From: Stomoxys calcitrans
Lineage: Eukaryota; Arthropoda; Insecta; Diptera; Muscidae
Direction: 5' to 3'
Assembly (NCBI RefSeq): GCF_963082655.1
Contig: NC_081554.1
Span: forward strand, 66,139,018 to 66,203,017
Length of the DNA: 64,000 bases
The first letter of the stretch is position 1. Each line of letters starts with the position of its first letter. The notes beneath the pieces are model-generated. The model made no database searches. It was not told the origin of the DNA and saw only the letters and a list, made by a program, of their open reading frames with translations. The translations under genes were made by a program, and so were the position numbers. Of the stretch, positions 1-11,997 are shown piece by piece.

Positions 1-245
1 ATCGTTCCGGCAAAAATGCCAATAGGTATCCCGTAGAGCGATTTCTGCGGAAGCCATTTGAACTCTAAGTATCTGACAAGATGGTGGTTAACCATATTCT
101 CCATAACCTTGGAGAGCGCTGAGCATATCGCAATTCGTCGCTAATTCGCAGGGTTGTTCGCCTCGCCTTTTTTTGGGGATGGGCTGAACGTTCGCAACTT
201 TCAACGCACCGGGAAAACTCCCGCACGGTAAGCAAGGTTGAAAAG
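1..245 (-). mobile_element. Non-LTR retrotransposon reverse transcriptase fragment
   Basis: On the minus strand, in two frames, reads FPGALKVANVQPIPKK and then RRIAICSALSKVMENMVNH, the fingers part of a LINE reverse transcriptase (the region that binds template and incoming nucleotide). There is a frameshift and an in-frame stop (position expected to be Tyr before R-I-A-I). It runs off the left window edge and stops at about 245 where Helitron-like repeat units start. The clade is not determined. Confidence 0.65.
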
Positions 246-1128
246 ATTGCTTAGTGGACGACAATTTGACTTCTTGAGCCCTCACAAGCCCTAATTTTTG
301 TCCGATTTGACTGAAATTTTGCATATAGTGTTCTGTTATGCCTTCCAACAACTGCCCATATCTCTCGATTTGACTTCTTGAGCCCCTGGAAGTCGCAATT
401 TTTGTCCGATTTAGTTGAAATTTTGAACGTAGTGTTCTGTTATGACTTCCAACACCTGTGCCAAGTACGGTCCGAATAGGTCAATAACCTTATATAGCTC
501 CCATATAAACCGATCTCCCGATTTGACCTATTGAGCCCCTACAAGCCGCAATTTTCGTCCGATTTGACTGCAATTTTGCATGTGGTGTTCTGTTTTGACC
601 TCCAACGATTGTGCCGAATACGGTCCGAATCGGTTTATAACCTGATATAGCTCCCATATAAACCGATCTCCCGATTTTACTTCTTGAGCTCTTACAAGCG
701 GCAATTTGTGTCCGATTTGACTGAAATTTTGCATGTGGTGTTCTGTTATGACTTCCAACAACTGTGCCGAGTACGGTCCGAATCAGTTTATAACCTGATA
801 TACCTCCCATATAATCCGATCTCCCGATTGTACCTCTTGAGCTCTTACAAACCGCAATTTGTGTCCGATTTGGCTGAAATTTTGCATGTTCTGTTCTGTT
901 ATGACTGTGCGGAGTACGGTCCTAATCGGTGCATAACCTGATATAGCTCCCATGTAAAGCAAGCTCTCGACCTTTCTTGTTCGGTTCTTTGAAGCTTTAA
1001 GTTTTGCTGGTTTGACAGAATTATGCCCTTCAACTAAATTTATTTTGTATAAATTTTAAGCAGAATCCATGGTGGAGGTTCCCAAGATTCGGTCCGGCCG
1101 AACTTAGCATGCTATCCCACCACCTAAG
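246..1128 (-). repeat. Helitron-like element with tandem units (C type), truncated
   Basis: About four to five tandem units of roughly 155 bp carrying GATATAGCTCCCATATAAACC, a CCGATTTGACTGAAATTTTGCAT core and ACTTCTTGAGCCC in the minus orientation. The outer end (about 1075-1120) has the family hallmark GGTCCGGCCGAACTTAGCATG. The inner end lacks the usual (GTCY)n end, so it is truncated. ORFs crossing it are stop-poor repeat, not genes. Confidence 0.7.
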
Positions 1129-2728
1129 GATGGGGATATATTCATTTTGTCATTCCGTTTGCAACACATCGAAATATCCGTTTCCGACCCTATAAGGTAT
1201 ATATATTCTTGATCAGCGTAAAAATCTAAGACGATCTAGACATGTCCGTCTGTCTTTCCGTCTGTCTGTTGAAATCCCGCTACAGTCTTTAAAAATAGAG
1301 ATATTGAGCTGAAACTTTGTACTGGTTCTTTTTTTTGTCCATAAGCAGGTTACGTTCGAAGATGGGCTAAATCGGACTATAGCTTGATATAGCCCCCATA
1401 TAGAAAGATCGACCGATTTAGGGTCTTAGTCCCATAAAAGCCACATTTATTATCCGATTTTGCTGAAATTTAAGACAGTGAGTTGTATCAGACCCTTTGA
1501 CATCCTTCGTCAATTTGGTTCAGATCGGTCCAGAATTGGATATAGCTGCCATAAAGACCGATCCTCCGATTTAGGGTCTTAGGCCCATAAAAGGCACATT
1601 TATTATCCGATTTTGCTGAAATTTGGGACAGTGAGTTGTGTTAGATCCTTCGATATCCTTTTTTAATTTGGCCCAGACGATCCTCCGATTTAGGGTCTTA
1701 GGCCCATTAAAGCCACATTTATTATCCGATTTTGCTGAAATTTGGGGCAGTCAGTTGTGTTAGGCCCTTCGACATCCTTCGTCAGTTTGGCCCAGATCGG
1801 TTCAGATTTGGTTATAGCTGCTATATAGACCGATCCTCCGATTTAGGGTCTTAGCCTCATAAAAGCCACATTTATTATCCGATTTCGCCGAAATTCGGTA
1901 CAGTGAGTTGTGTTAGGCCGTTTGACATCCTTCGTCAATTTGGCCCTGACCGGTCCAGATTTGGTTATAGCTGCCATATAGACCGATCCCTTGATTTAAA
2001 GTTTTGGGCGCATAAAGGCCACATTTACTATCCGATTTTGCTGGGACACTGAGTTATGTTAAGCCCCTAGACATACTTCTGCTATATGGCACAGATCGGT
2101 CTTGATTTGGATATAGCTGCCATATAGACCGATCTCTCGGTTTTAGGTTTTGGGACCATAAAAAGCGCATTTATTGTCCGATTTTGCTGAAATTTGGGAC
2201 TGTGAGTTATGTTAAGCCTTGACATACTTATGCAATTTGACACAGATCGGTCAAGATTTGGATATAGCTGCCATATAGACCGATCTCTCGGGTTTAGGTT
2301 TTGGGGCCATAAAAAGCGCATTTATTGTCCGATGTTGCCGAAATTTGGAACAAAGAGTTAAGTTAAGCCCCTCCACATATTTCTGCAATTTGGTCTAGAT
2401 CGATTAAGATTTGCATATAGCTGTCATATAGACCGATATCTCGATTTAAAGTCTTGGCACCAAGAAAGGAGCATTTATAACCTGATTTCACTGAACTTTG
2501 ACACAATAACTTATGTTAGGCTTTTCGACATCCATGTTGTATTTGGTTCAGATCGGTTTATTTTTAGGTATAGCTACTAAAAAGACCAATATTTTGCTAT
2601 GCACAATTGAACAATGATTTGTACTTATGGGACATAAGGTTTGCAATTTTCACCGGATTTTGATGAAAGGTGGTTTACATATATACCCGAGGTGGTGGGT
2701 ATCCAAAGTTCGGCCCGGACGAACTTAA
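1129..2728 (-). repeat. Helitron-like element with tandem units (B type)
   Basis: Complete-looking copy that abuts the preceding one. It starts (1129) with the hairpin end CCACCACCTAAGGATGGGG, then CATTCCGTTTGCAACACATCG, ATATATATTCTTGATCAGCG, and a GTCTGTC run, followed by about eight units of some 150 bp (for example units with GATTTAGGGTCTTAGGCCCA, TTTGGATATAGCTGCCATAT). It ends with GGTGGTGGGTATCCAAAG and TTCGGCCCGGACGAACTTAA at about 2728. Confidence 0.75.
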
Positions 2729-4484
2729 TGCCTTTTTACAATTTTTTTTAAATAAAATTGTCTTCTCTTTATTTTTTAGGTATGCAACATGATTTACTCA
2801 ATTAATAAAATCATCTAACGTATGTTGTAGTCGTAAGGAGAACCTCAAATATTATAACACCATAAACTTATTAAAAAAAACAAAAACATTACAAATATTG
2901 ATAACTCACTGAAACAAAAGAATTGCCCCTCCCCCCTCAACAAAAAAATCAAGCAACCAACTACTATATAACTACAGCAACCACAGAAGAAAGCAGCAAG
3001 AACCATAAGAGAAATCTTTACATATTTCAATAAAATATCTGAATGAGTAAGAACGAGAAGAAAGAGTAAAAATAAACGAATTAAAATTGCAAATAGAAAC
3101 GAAGAAATTTAAAAAAATAAATAACAAATGATACGCAACACTGCAAAAAGAAAACTATAAATATATTAAGAGATAACAAATTATTAAAACAAAAAAAAAA
3201 AAATAATAATAAAAAATATATAATAACACAAACCAAGAAAAAATTATTTTTTTTTTTTTAAATATAAAATGAAAGAATATAAAAAAGCCTATGTTAAAAA
3301 ACAAAGCCCTGAAAAAGGCTTTCATTTTGGCTTTATTTTAGGAACAAGATTTTAATTTTTAACATTTTTCACATAATTTTTTTGAAACATTTGAAAAGAA
3401 CCTCAATGCGTTGTAAATTCGTTAATCCAAGGCGACTTTGAGAGGCCTGACTATATGATCCCTTGAGATCAGATAAAAATTAAAAACAAAAAATTAATTT
3501 TTATATTTAGTTATGTTTCTTTTTGTCTAAAATCGTTATGGCACCTTTCGATGGAAATGTCTCTTTAAAAAAATTGTCTGTATTTATGTATATCTGTCTA
3601 TTTATTTGTTTAATTCTCTCAACAAAAAATTTTTTTTTTGGTTTAACGCTAAACACACAAAATAAGAACATGGCTCACAATTCAACCGAGAATTCTCTAT
3701 GAATATTCCCCTCCTTTCTCCCCCCATTGAAGGAAGCAGCAAAATAGTTTTAGTTTATGTACAGTTTTAAGTAAAAACAAAAAACTTATAATAAAAATAA
3801 AACAAACTAATAACCAAGCAAGTCCCCAAAAAATAAAAAAAAAAACATTATCTCTTACGAAAATGCAAAACAACCATAAACTATATATATATACGAGTAC
3901 ATAAATATTATAATTCATCATAGCTTTTTTTTATATTGATTATTTAAAACGAAATCTTTTCTTCCTTTGTCAAAAAAAAAACATCCTCTATAGTTTTGTA
4001 TGTTTGTTTCATGATTTTTTTTTTGTTTGCAATCGACTTCTACTTTTTTTTATTTTTACGCATATATTTTAGCATCTCTTCCTACGATGTTTTATGCTGC
4101 ATCATCAACGAAGACTAGTTTGGAAATGACATTTTTTTTTATATATAAAAACAAAAAAAAAAAACAAAAATATATTTATACACACATTAAAAAAAAGTCT
4201 TTATATTTTTTTAATTCATTAATTTTAAAACTTTATTTTAGTATGCTTTTGTTTGCTAAACAACAAAATTATCGCTTTATTCCTTTTTTGTATATTCTTC
4301 GAATTTCAAGAATGATAATAATATAATAATAATAAAAAAAAGAAATAATTAAAAAAAAATTATCTATAAAACAAAGTAAAAACAATTTCTCAATAAAACT
4401 AAATTTGACAAAACAAATTTTTAAAATTTAAATAAAAAAAGTGTAAAAAAACATACCATGAGAGTTTAATTTTTTTCAAACACA
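2729..4484. other. AT-rich non-repetitive stretch
   Basis: Very AT-rich DNA with A and T runs (for example 3190-3260 and 4130-4200). The few ORFs here are strongly biased to Phe, Lys and Asn codons and have no recognisable domain. I see no gene, only unique downstream or intergenic sequence. The ORF at 4027-4326 is a product of base composition. Confidence 0.6.
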
Positions 4485-4866
4485 CTGCCATGAGAGGGGC
4501 ATTTTGCTTATTTGGCTATGGCAGAACATTTGTTCCACTAGCCGAACGTACAATAGCGTTCCAAGCGCCTCAATCTTCTGCGCTCATTCTAAAATCTCTG
4601 ACACCAAGTTTCGAGGTGTCTCTCACCACATGATCTTTCCTTCGGGCTCTTGGTCCTCCCGGTTTGCGTGTACCACCGTGTTTGCCTCAATCTGCTCAGT
4701 TGTACAAGGTGTTTTGGGAGATGAAACTATCCTTTTCGTCTTATCTACATTTACTGCCAGACCCATCTTCAACGATACTCTTTGGATTCTTTCAAATGCT
4801 GCAGTTACTGCTTCCGGTGACCGTCCCACGATGTCGTCGGCATAGGCGAGTAGCATGTGTTCTCTG
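4485..4866 (-). mobile_element. LINE fragment (RTE-like RT, 3' part, internally deleted)
   Basis: Minus strand. RT palm motif LLAYADDIVGRSPEAVTAAF (YADD intact) followed by MGLAVNVDKTK, and then, after a deletion, the C-terminal end EDQEPEGKIMW and the 3' segment that matches the end of the copy at 36893-38432. The palm and the C-terminus are joined without the thumb region, so this is a dead, internally deleted copy. Confidence 0.75.
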
Positions 4867-4934
4867 AGATGGGCGGTATCAAATCAATTAAATTTTTGGC
4901 GAATTTGTTTCAAACAATCAGAGCCAGAAACAAG

Positions 4935-7512
4935 TAAAAAGGCGTTAAGTTCGGCCGGGCAGAACTTTGGTTACCCACCACCTCGGGTATATATGTAAAC
5001 CACCAGAATCCGGTGAAAAATGCATAATTTATGCCCCCATAGCAGCTATATCGAAATATGTTCCAATTTGGATCAAATTCGGCACGGACATTGAGTGGTC
5101 TAATAAGTACAAGTCATTGTTCAATTTTGTAAAAGAAAATATTGGTCTTTTTGTTAGCTATATCCAAATATCGACCGATCTAAGTCACTGTGTCAAATTT
5201 CAGCGAAATCGAATTATAAATCCGATTTTAAATCGAGGCATTGGTCTATATGGCAGCTATATCCAAATGTGATCCGATCTGGGCCAAATTGAAGAGGGAT
5301 ATCAAAGCGCCTAACACAACTCATTGTCTCGAATTTCGGCGAAATCGCATAATAAATGTGCCTTTTTTGGGCATAAGACCTTAAATTGAGAGATCGGTCT
5401 GTATGGCAGCTATATCCAAAACTGGACCAATCTGAGCCAAATTGTAGAGGGATGTCAAAGGGCCCTACACAACTCGCTGTCCCAAATTTCATCGAAATCG
5501 CACAATAAATGCGCCTTTTATGGGCATAAGACCTTAAATTGAGAGATCGGTCTATATGGCAGCTATATCCAAATCTGGACTGATCTTGGCCAAATTGCAG
5601 AAAGATGTCAAAGAGCCTAACACAACTCACTTTCCCAAATTTCGGAGAAATCGGACAACAAATTTGCCGTTCATGGCCCCAAAACATTAAATCGAGTGAT
5701 CGGTCTATATGGCAGCTATATCCAAATCTGGACCAATCTTAGTCAAATTGTAGAAAGATCTCGAGGGGCCTTCCACAACTCACTGTCCCCAATTTCCGCG
5801 AAATTAAATTATATATGCGCCTTTTAGGGGTTCAAGACCTTAAATCGAGAGATCGGTCCATATGACAGCTATATACAAATCTGAACTGATCCAAATTGCA
5901 GAAAGATGTCGAAGAGCCTAACACAACTCACTGTCCCAAATTTCTGCGAAATCGCACAATAAATGCGCCTTTTTTGGGCATAAGACCTTAAATTGAGAGA
6001 TCGGTCTGAATGGCAGCTATATCCAAATCTGGACTGATCTTGGCCAAATTGCAGAAAGATGTCGAGGGACCTAACACAACTCACTGTCCCAAATTTCGGT
6101 GAAATCGGACAATAAATGCGGCTTTTATGGGCCTAAGACCTTAAATAGAGAGCTCGGTCTATATGGCAGCTATATGCAAATCTGGAACGATCTGGACCAA
6201 ATTGAAGAGGGATGTCAAAGGGCCTAACACAAATCATTGTTCCAAATTTCGGAGAAATCGGACAATAAATGCGCCTTTTTTGACCCCAAAACCTTAAATC
6301 GAGAGATCGGTCTATATGGCAGCTATATACAAATATGTACCGATCTTGGCCAAATTGCAGAAAGATGTCTAACACAACTCACTGTCCCAAATTTCTGCGG
6401 AATCGGACAATAAATGCGTCTTTTATAGGCCTAAGACCTTAAATCGAGAGATCAGTCTAATGACAGCTATATCCAAATCTGATTCGACCTTGGCCAAATT
6501 GCAAAAAAATGTCTAGGGGCCTTACACAACTCATTGTCCCCGATTTCCGCGAAATCGGACAATAAATGCGCCTTTTATGGGCCTAAGACCTTAAATCGAG
6601 AGATCAGTCTATATGGCAGCTATGTCCAAATCTGAACCGATCTTAGCCAAATTGTAGAAAGATGTCAAGGGGCCTTACACAACTCACTGTCCCCAATTTC
6701 CGCGAAATCGGACAATAAATGCGTCTTTTATGGGCCCAAGACCTTAAATAGAGAGATCAGTCTATATGCAGCTATGTCCAAATCTGAACGGATCTGAAGA
6801 AGGATGTCGAGGGCCCTAACAGAACTCGCTGTCCCAAATTTCGGCAAAATCGGACAATAAATGCGTCTTTTATGGGCCTAAGACCTTAAATCGAGAGATC
6901 AGTCTATATGGCAGCTATGTCCAAATCTGAACCGATCTTGGGCAAATTGCAGAAAGGTGTCGAGGGGCCTTACAGAACTCACTGTCGCAAATTTCGGGGA
7001 AATCGGACAATAAATGTGTCTTTTATGGGTCCAAGACCTTAAATCGGCGGATTGATCCATACATATGGCAGCTTTATTCAAATCTGAACCGATCTGGGCC
7101 AAATTAAAGGTGGATGTCGAAGGACCTAACACAACTCACTGTCCCAAATTTCAGCAAAATGCGATAATAAATGTGGCTTATGCGCCTAAGACCTTAAATA
7201 GGCGGATCGGTCTATATGGGGGCTATATCAAGATATAGTCCGATATAGCCCATCTTCGAACTCAATCTGCTTATGAAAAAAAAAAAAAGAATTTGTGCCA
7301 AGTTTCAGCTCAATATCTCTATTTTTAAAGATTGTATCGTGATTTCAACAGACAGGCGCACAGACGGACGGGCATGGCTAGATCGTCTTAGATTTTTACG
7401 ACTATCAAGAATATATATACTTTATAGGGTCGGAAATGGATATTTCGATGTGTTGCAATCGAATGACAAAATGATTATGCCCCCATCCTTCGGTGGTGTT
7501 TATGAAAACATA
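4935..7512 (+). repeat. Helitron-like element with long tandem array (B type)
   Basis: Begins GCGTTAAGTTCGGCCGGGC and CCACCACCTCGGGTATATATG, then about fourteen units of some 150 bp with ATGGCAGCTATATCCAAATC, CACAACTCACTGTCCCAAAT and ACCTTAAATCGAGAGATCGG. It ends with GACAGGCGCACAGACGGACG, GAATATATATACTTTATAGG and the terminal CATCCTTCGGTGGTG at about 7500. It is the longest array in the window; the open frames through it on the minus strand are repeats of one another. Confidence 0.8.
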
Positions 7513-7771
7513 AAAATTTGCCCATGAACATTCCATTCAGGAACAGGGGCAAACTTCTCCCATATCAATGAGTGCAGTCCGATTCATGTTTTAAGCTCAA
7601 TGATAAGAGGCCTTCTATTTATAGCCAAGTTCAAACGGCGTGCCGCAGTGGGACAACATTAAGAGGTAATAAACACCGCTTAAAATGCTTCTGATTGTCT
7701 TGCTAGGATTCGAACCCAGGCGTTCAGGTTCATAGGTGGACATGCTAACCTCTGCGCTGCGGTGGCCTCCA
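7513..7771 (-). repeat. tRNA-derived SINE, full-length copy
   Basis: Minus strand: tRNA-like head at 7771 down to about 7690 with box B (GGGTTCGAATCC) and an A-box-like GCGCAGAGGTTAGCATG, then the body with CCGTTTGAACTTGGCTATAA and GAGCTTAAAACATGAATCGG, ending CATGGGCAAATTT. It lies directly against the end of the Helitron-like element at 7512. Transcription would be by RNA polymerase III from the internal boxes. Confidence 0.8.
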
Positions 7772-7854
7772 ATCAGAACCAGGGCTGCGGAGTCCACGCA
7801 AGTTGCTCAACTCCAACTCAGACTCCGAAGTCGACTCCGGGCACTTAAAAATGC

Positions 7855-8265
7855 TATGTTTTATACCCATAACTAAAGAAAGGGGGTGAGGTGCTCCAAC
7901 CTAGGCAATATTAAAGGTTTTAGCGAGTAGATGACGAATATGTATAAATAAAAAATAAAAATTGGATCAGTGAAGGACCTACGGGATCTTGAAGATTTTG
8001 GACTACTTTAACCCTAGGCAATATGGGTACCAAATGAAAGGTATTAAGGAGTAGATTGTGAAAACGAAAAAAAAAATTACATTCACCTACAGCGCTTTTT
8101 CCAATTTTCATTTTTATCCTAAATCCATTTTGGGACACTATGGGATCGAGGGGCCTTTGCCCTAGAAAAGGACTTAAGAATCTAATTCCTGGGCTCAGAG
8201 CTAGGGGTTGCGCCCTATAAAGTGCTTTTTTCCCAAATCTCGTCATTTCGCTTCTAAACACCTCG
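7855..8265 (-). repeat. Interspersed repeat with ATGGGTACCAAATGAAAGGT units
   Basis: Contains CAATATGGGTACCAAATGAAAGGTATT-type sequence at 8020-8045 and a second related unit. The same kind of unit makes up 49430-50390. The identity of the element is unknown to me; the open frame on the minus strand is not supported as a gene. Confidence 0.5.
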
Positions 8266-8309
8266 ACATATATATAATAAACTAGCTGGACTGAGCCCGA
8301 TCCACTGCG

Positions 8310-10457
8310 CCCCTCACCATAGCATGGGGGTATACTAATTTCGTCATTCTGTTTGTAACACCTCGAAATATTCGTCTAAGACCCCATCAAGTATATATAA
8401 TCTTGATCGTCATGACATTTTAAGTCGATCTAGCATTGTCGGTCCGTCCGTCCGTCTGTCTGTCGAAAGCACGCTAACTTTCAAAGGAGTAAAGCTAGGC
8501 GCTTGAAATTTTGCACAAATACTTTTTATTAATGTAGGTCGGTTTGGATTGTAAATGGGTCATAAAGGTCCATGTTTTGATATAGCTGCCATGTAACCCG
8601 ATCTTGGGTCTTGACTTCTTGAGCCGCTAGAGGGCGCAACTCTCATCCGATTTGGCTGAAAATTTGCATGAGGTGTTTTGTTATGTCTTCCAGAACTGTG
8701 CTTGGTATGGCTCAAACCGGTACTTTACCTGATATAGCTGCCATATAAACCAAACATGGGTCTTGACTTCTTCAGATTTTTGAGGGCTCGATTCTTATCC
8801 GATTTGACTGTAATTTTGCACGTGGTGTTTTGGTATCACTTCCAACAACTGTGCTAAGTTTGGTTCAAATCGATTCATAACCTGGTATGGCTGCCATATA
8901 CCCCGATCTTGGATCTTGACTTCTCGAGCCGCAAGAGGGCGCAACTCTCATCCGATTTGGCTGAAAATTTGAATGAGTTGTTTTGTTATGTCTTCCAAGA
9001 AATGTGCTTAGCATGGCTCAAATCGGTTCATAACCTGGTATAGCTGCCATATAAACCGTTCTTGGATCTTGATTTCTTGAGCCGCTAGAGGGCGCAACTC
9101 TCATGCGAGTTGGCCGAAAATTTGCATGAGGTGTTTTGTAATGTCTTTCAAGAACTGTGTGAACTAATTATGGTTCAAATCGTTTCATAACCTGATATAG
9201 CTGCCATATAAACCGAACATGGGTCTTGATTTTCTTCAGCCTCTAGAGGGCGCAATTCTTATCCGATTTGACTGTAATTTTGCACGTGATGTTTTGGCAT
9301 CACTCCCATCATCTGTGCTAAGTATGGTTCAAATCGGTTCATAACCTGTTATAGCTGCCATATAAACTGATCTGGGATCTTGACTTCTTGAGCCTCTAGA
9401 GGGCGCAACTCTCATCCGATTTGGCTGAACATTTGCATAGGGTGTTTTGTTATGATTTCTAACAACTGTGCTATGTGTGGTTCAAATCGGCCCATAACCT
9501 GATATAACTGTCATATAAACCGATCTGGGGTCTTGACTTCTTCAACCTCTATAGGGCGCAATTCTTATTCGATTTGGCTGAAATTTTGTATGAGGTGTTT
9601 TGTTATGACTTCCATCAACTATAATACGTATGGTTAAAATCGTTCCATAACCTGATATAGCTGCCATATAAACCGATCTTGATTCTTGACTTCCTGAGCC
9701 ACTAGAGAGCGCAATTCTTATCCGATTTGACAGAAATTTGGCATAAAGTGTTTCCTTATGATTTCCAACCACTGTGCTTTTTATGGTGGAAATCAGTCCA
9801 TAACCTGATATAGCTGTCATATAAACCGATCTGGAGTCTTGACTTCTTGAGCCTCTAGAGGGCGGAATTCCTATCCGATTTGGCTGAAATTTGGCATGAC
9901 ATGTTTCGTTATGACTTCCGACAACTGTGCCAATTGTGGTTCAAATCGGTTCATAACCTGATATAGCTGCCATATAAACCAATCTGGGATATTGACTTCT
10001 TGAGCCTCTAGAGGGCGCAATTATTATCCGATTTTGCATAAAGTGTTTTGTTCTAACTTTTTTTTTAACTAACCGATCTCGGATCTCGACATCTTGAGCC
10101 GCTAGAGGGCTCAATTACGGACATGGTTAGATCATGTTTTCTTGAGCCGCTAGAGGGCGCAATTATTATCCGATTTGGATGAAGTTTTGTCAAATATACG
10201 GTCTATAGCCTCCTGATACAGCTCCCATATAAACCGATCTCCTTAATTTACTTCTTAAGCCCCTAACTGACTTCTTCTATTGTCTCCAACATTCATTTCA
10301 ATTATGGTCCGAATCGGACCAATATTTGATATATCTCCAGTAGCATAGCAATTCTTTTCTTTAACCCTTTGTTTGCCTAACAAGAGATACCAGGAAGAGA
10401 ACTCGACAAATGTAATCCATGATGGAGGGTATATAACGCTTTTACTCGTTTTTCTAA
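8310..10457 (-). repeat. Helitron-like element with tandem units (A type)
   Basis: Starts with the terminal motif ATAGCATGGGGGTATACTAA, CATTCTGTTTGTAACACCTCG, then GTCGGTCCGTCCGTCCGTCT, and about eleven units near 154 bp: ATAGCTGCCATATAAACCGA, CTCTAGAGGGCGCAATTCTT, ATCCGATTTGGCTGAAATTT. Repeats of TCTTGACTTCTTGAGCC at 9379, 9533, 9838 and 9992 give the 154 bp period. It ends with CATGATGGAGGGTATATAAC near 10440. Confidence 0.8.
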
Positions 10458-11083
10458 ATTCTTACCAATTTCCTTGGTACACTTAAAGTAAAAGCTTATC
10501 TAGTTACCAACACAAATTAGATTACACTTTATTATAGTATTTAGTTTAAACTTTGTTTTAATTTACAAAAAATATGTTTGTCTGTTTGTTTTTCATGTTT
10601 GGTATGTATGTATGTGTGTGTATTTCAAAACTACACACTAAAATGATTATAATAGTATATGATTAGTTATATATATGTAAGTTTTTAATTTTTAGTTTTT
10701 ATTATCCACACAAGACTAGATAAAATTAATAACTTATTTTAATACAATATTTATAAGAAGTATGAATAACTCTATTTTCTTAAATTTTTTAGCTTTTCTT
10801 GTTTCGTCACTTTTTGACTCACCGAAAGTCAAAGTCATCTATTGACGAAAACAATTGTCGCACATTTAAAATTAGTTTAGAATATATTTTTCTCTGTTTT
10901 AGTTTTCTTTGGTTTTACGGTGTTTATGGACTATGGTACTCCCATCATGTGGTAATTATTGTGTTTGTTTTAAATGTGGTATGCTCCAAAATATATATGG
11001 TATATCATCAAATTTCTTTTAGGGGTTTTTTTTTCTCCAAAGCTGTTATAAAAAGTGTTAGAAAATCGCTACGTGGTACCTGC
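10458..11083 (-). other. Probable 3' UTR of the LRP11/MANSC-like gene
   Basis: AT-rich, non-repetitive stretch directly after the stop codon at 11084-11086. On the minus strand it holds AATAAA hexamers at 10703-10698 and 10533-10528, either of which could direct polyadenylation. A Helitron-like element begins just beyond, at about 10457, which probably marks the outer limit of the transcript. The ORF readable on the other strand here is not supported as coding. Confidence 0.5.
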
Positions 11084-11491
11084 TTACAGGTACATGCCAT
11101 TCACCAGAAAATCTGCTTCATGCGAATACGGCGTTTTTCCACCCATGCGTCGAGCTCTTCTGCCCACAGTCCGCATGCGACAACCAATAAGTATGGCCAA
11201 AGCTGCAGTGATTAGTAGGCCCAATGTAAGGGATAGCACAGCGCCGCCCGGTCTTTCTGACTGGCCATCATGATCTCGAAATTCTAAGGCCATATTTTGA
11301 TGTATAATTTCGTATTGTTCATGGACTGGCGAGGCAGCGGGTTTAGCTGCTTTTGACGAGCTTGAGGAGGTTTTCAAGGATGCAGATCCTTGTTGCTGCA
11401 GTTGCTGTAATTGGCTAACATGTGTTTCATCGTTGGCATCTGAGGTCTTTTGCAAGTCCTTGGATTTACTTTTGGCTTTTTTGTGTTTGTG
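11084..11491 (-). CDS. LRP11/MANSC-like membrane protein, last coding exon (transmembrane helix and tail)
   Basis: Residues 577-711 and stop. Acceptor ATCATTTTAG at 11493-11492, phase 0, gives HKHKKAKSKSKD, then a Gln/Ser/Ala-rich segment, then a hydrophobic stretch at about residues 659-679 (GAVLSLTLGLLITAALAILIG) followed at once by basic residues (CRMRTVGRRARR), the charge pattern of a single-pass type I protein with its C-terminus in the cytoplasm. The 32-residue tail ends SHEADFLVNGMYL, which could be a sorting or PDZ-type end; that is inference. A GTAAGC just inside the stop codon resembles a donor, so an alternative longer C-terminus is possible but less likely. Function of the protein is not known from sequence; a role as cell-surface receptor or adaptor is inferred from the domains. 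Confidence 0.87.
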   Translation of the reverse strand, partial: HKHKKAKSKSKDLQKTSDANDETHVSQLQQLQQQGSASLKTSSSSSKAAKPAASPVHEQYEIIHQNMALEFRDHDGQSERPGGAVLSLTLGLLITAALAILIGCRMRTVGRRARRMGGKTPYSHEADFLVNGMYL

Positions 11492-11659
11492 CTAAAATGA
11501 TACAAAATTACAAGAGGTGTTTTAGAATAAAAGTTTGGCGATTTTTTAGTTTTGAAGGAAATTTTGTCAAAATTCAATTTATAATGGAAACGTGGTGTAA
11601 AGGATAAATGAGTCCTTCGACGATGAAATGTATAAATTGACATTGTGCATTGGCATTGA

Positions 11660-11997
11660 AATGTTGACAAAATTATGCAGATATATCAAAGTCTGACAAA
11701 ATTTACCATAGAAATAAAATTTTGACAAAATTTCCCATAGAAAGGTTAATTTGATAAAACTTCCTAAAGCAATGAATCGTTAAATTCCCCTTAAAATATA
11801 AATTTTAACTTAACTTCTCTTAAAAATAAAATAATTCCATATATAGAATGACATTTTGACCAAATTTCCTTAGAAAATAAAATTGTTGACAAAAATTCCC
11901 TTAAATATACAATTTTGACAATATTTCCTATAGAAATTAAATTTTAAAGAAATTTTCTTGCAAAGTTGAAACAAATTCCCTTAAAAATGATATTCAT
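11660..11997. repeat. Degenerate tandem repeat of about 30-35 bp, left half
   Basis: Repeated AAATTTTGACAAAATTTCCC-ATAGAAAT units, decayed. The same kind of repeat resumes at about 13990, beyond a Helitron-like element. It lies in the last intron of the LRP11/MANSC-like gene. Confidence 0.65.

Noticed and set aside
4027..4326. Plus-strand frame of 99 codons rich in Phe, Tyr, Lys and Ile
   Set aside because: Produced by A and T runs; composition is that of AT-rich non-coding DNA and there is no recognisable motif.
5214..7132. Several minus-strand open frames of 70-157 codons with recurring PFDIPLQFGPD and RSRFGYSCHID peptides
   Set aside because: They are successive 150 bp units of the Helitron-like array read in one frame; there is no start or splice structure, and the same peptide recurs in every array of this class.
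8310..10457. CRISPR-like array because of regularly spaced repeats
   Set aside because: The repeats are whole 154 bp units without short repeat/unique spacer structure, and the DNA is from an animal nucleus.
10799..11273. Plus-strand frames of 138 and 72 codons
   Set aside because: They overlap the last coding exon and 3' UTR of the minus-strand gene and have no domain; antisense shadows.
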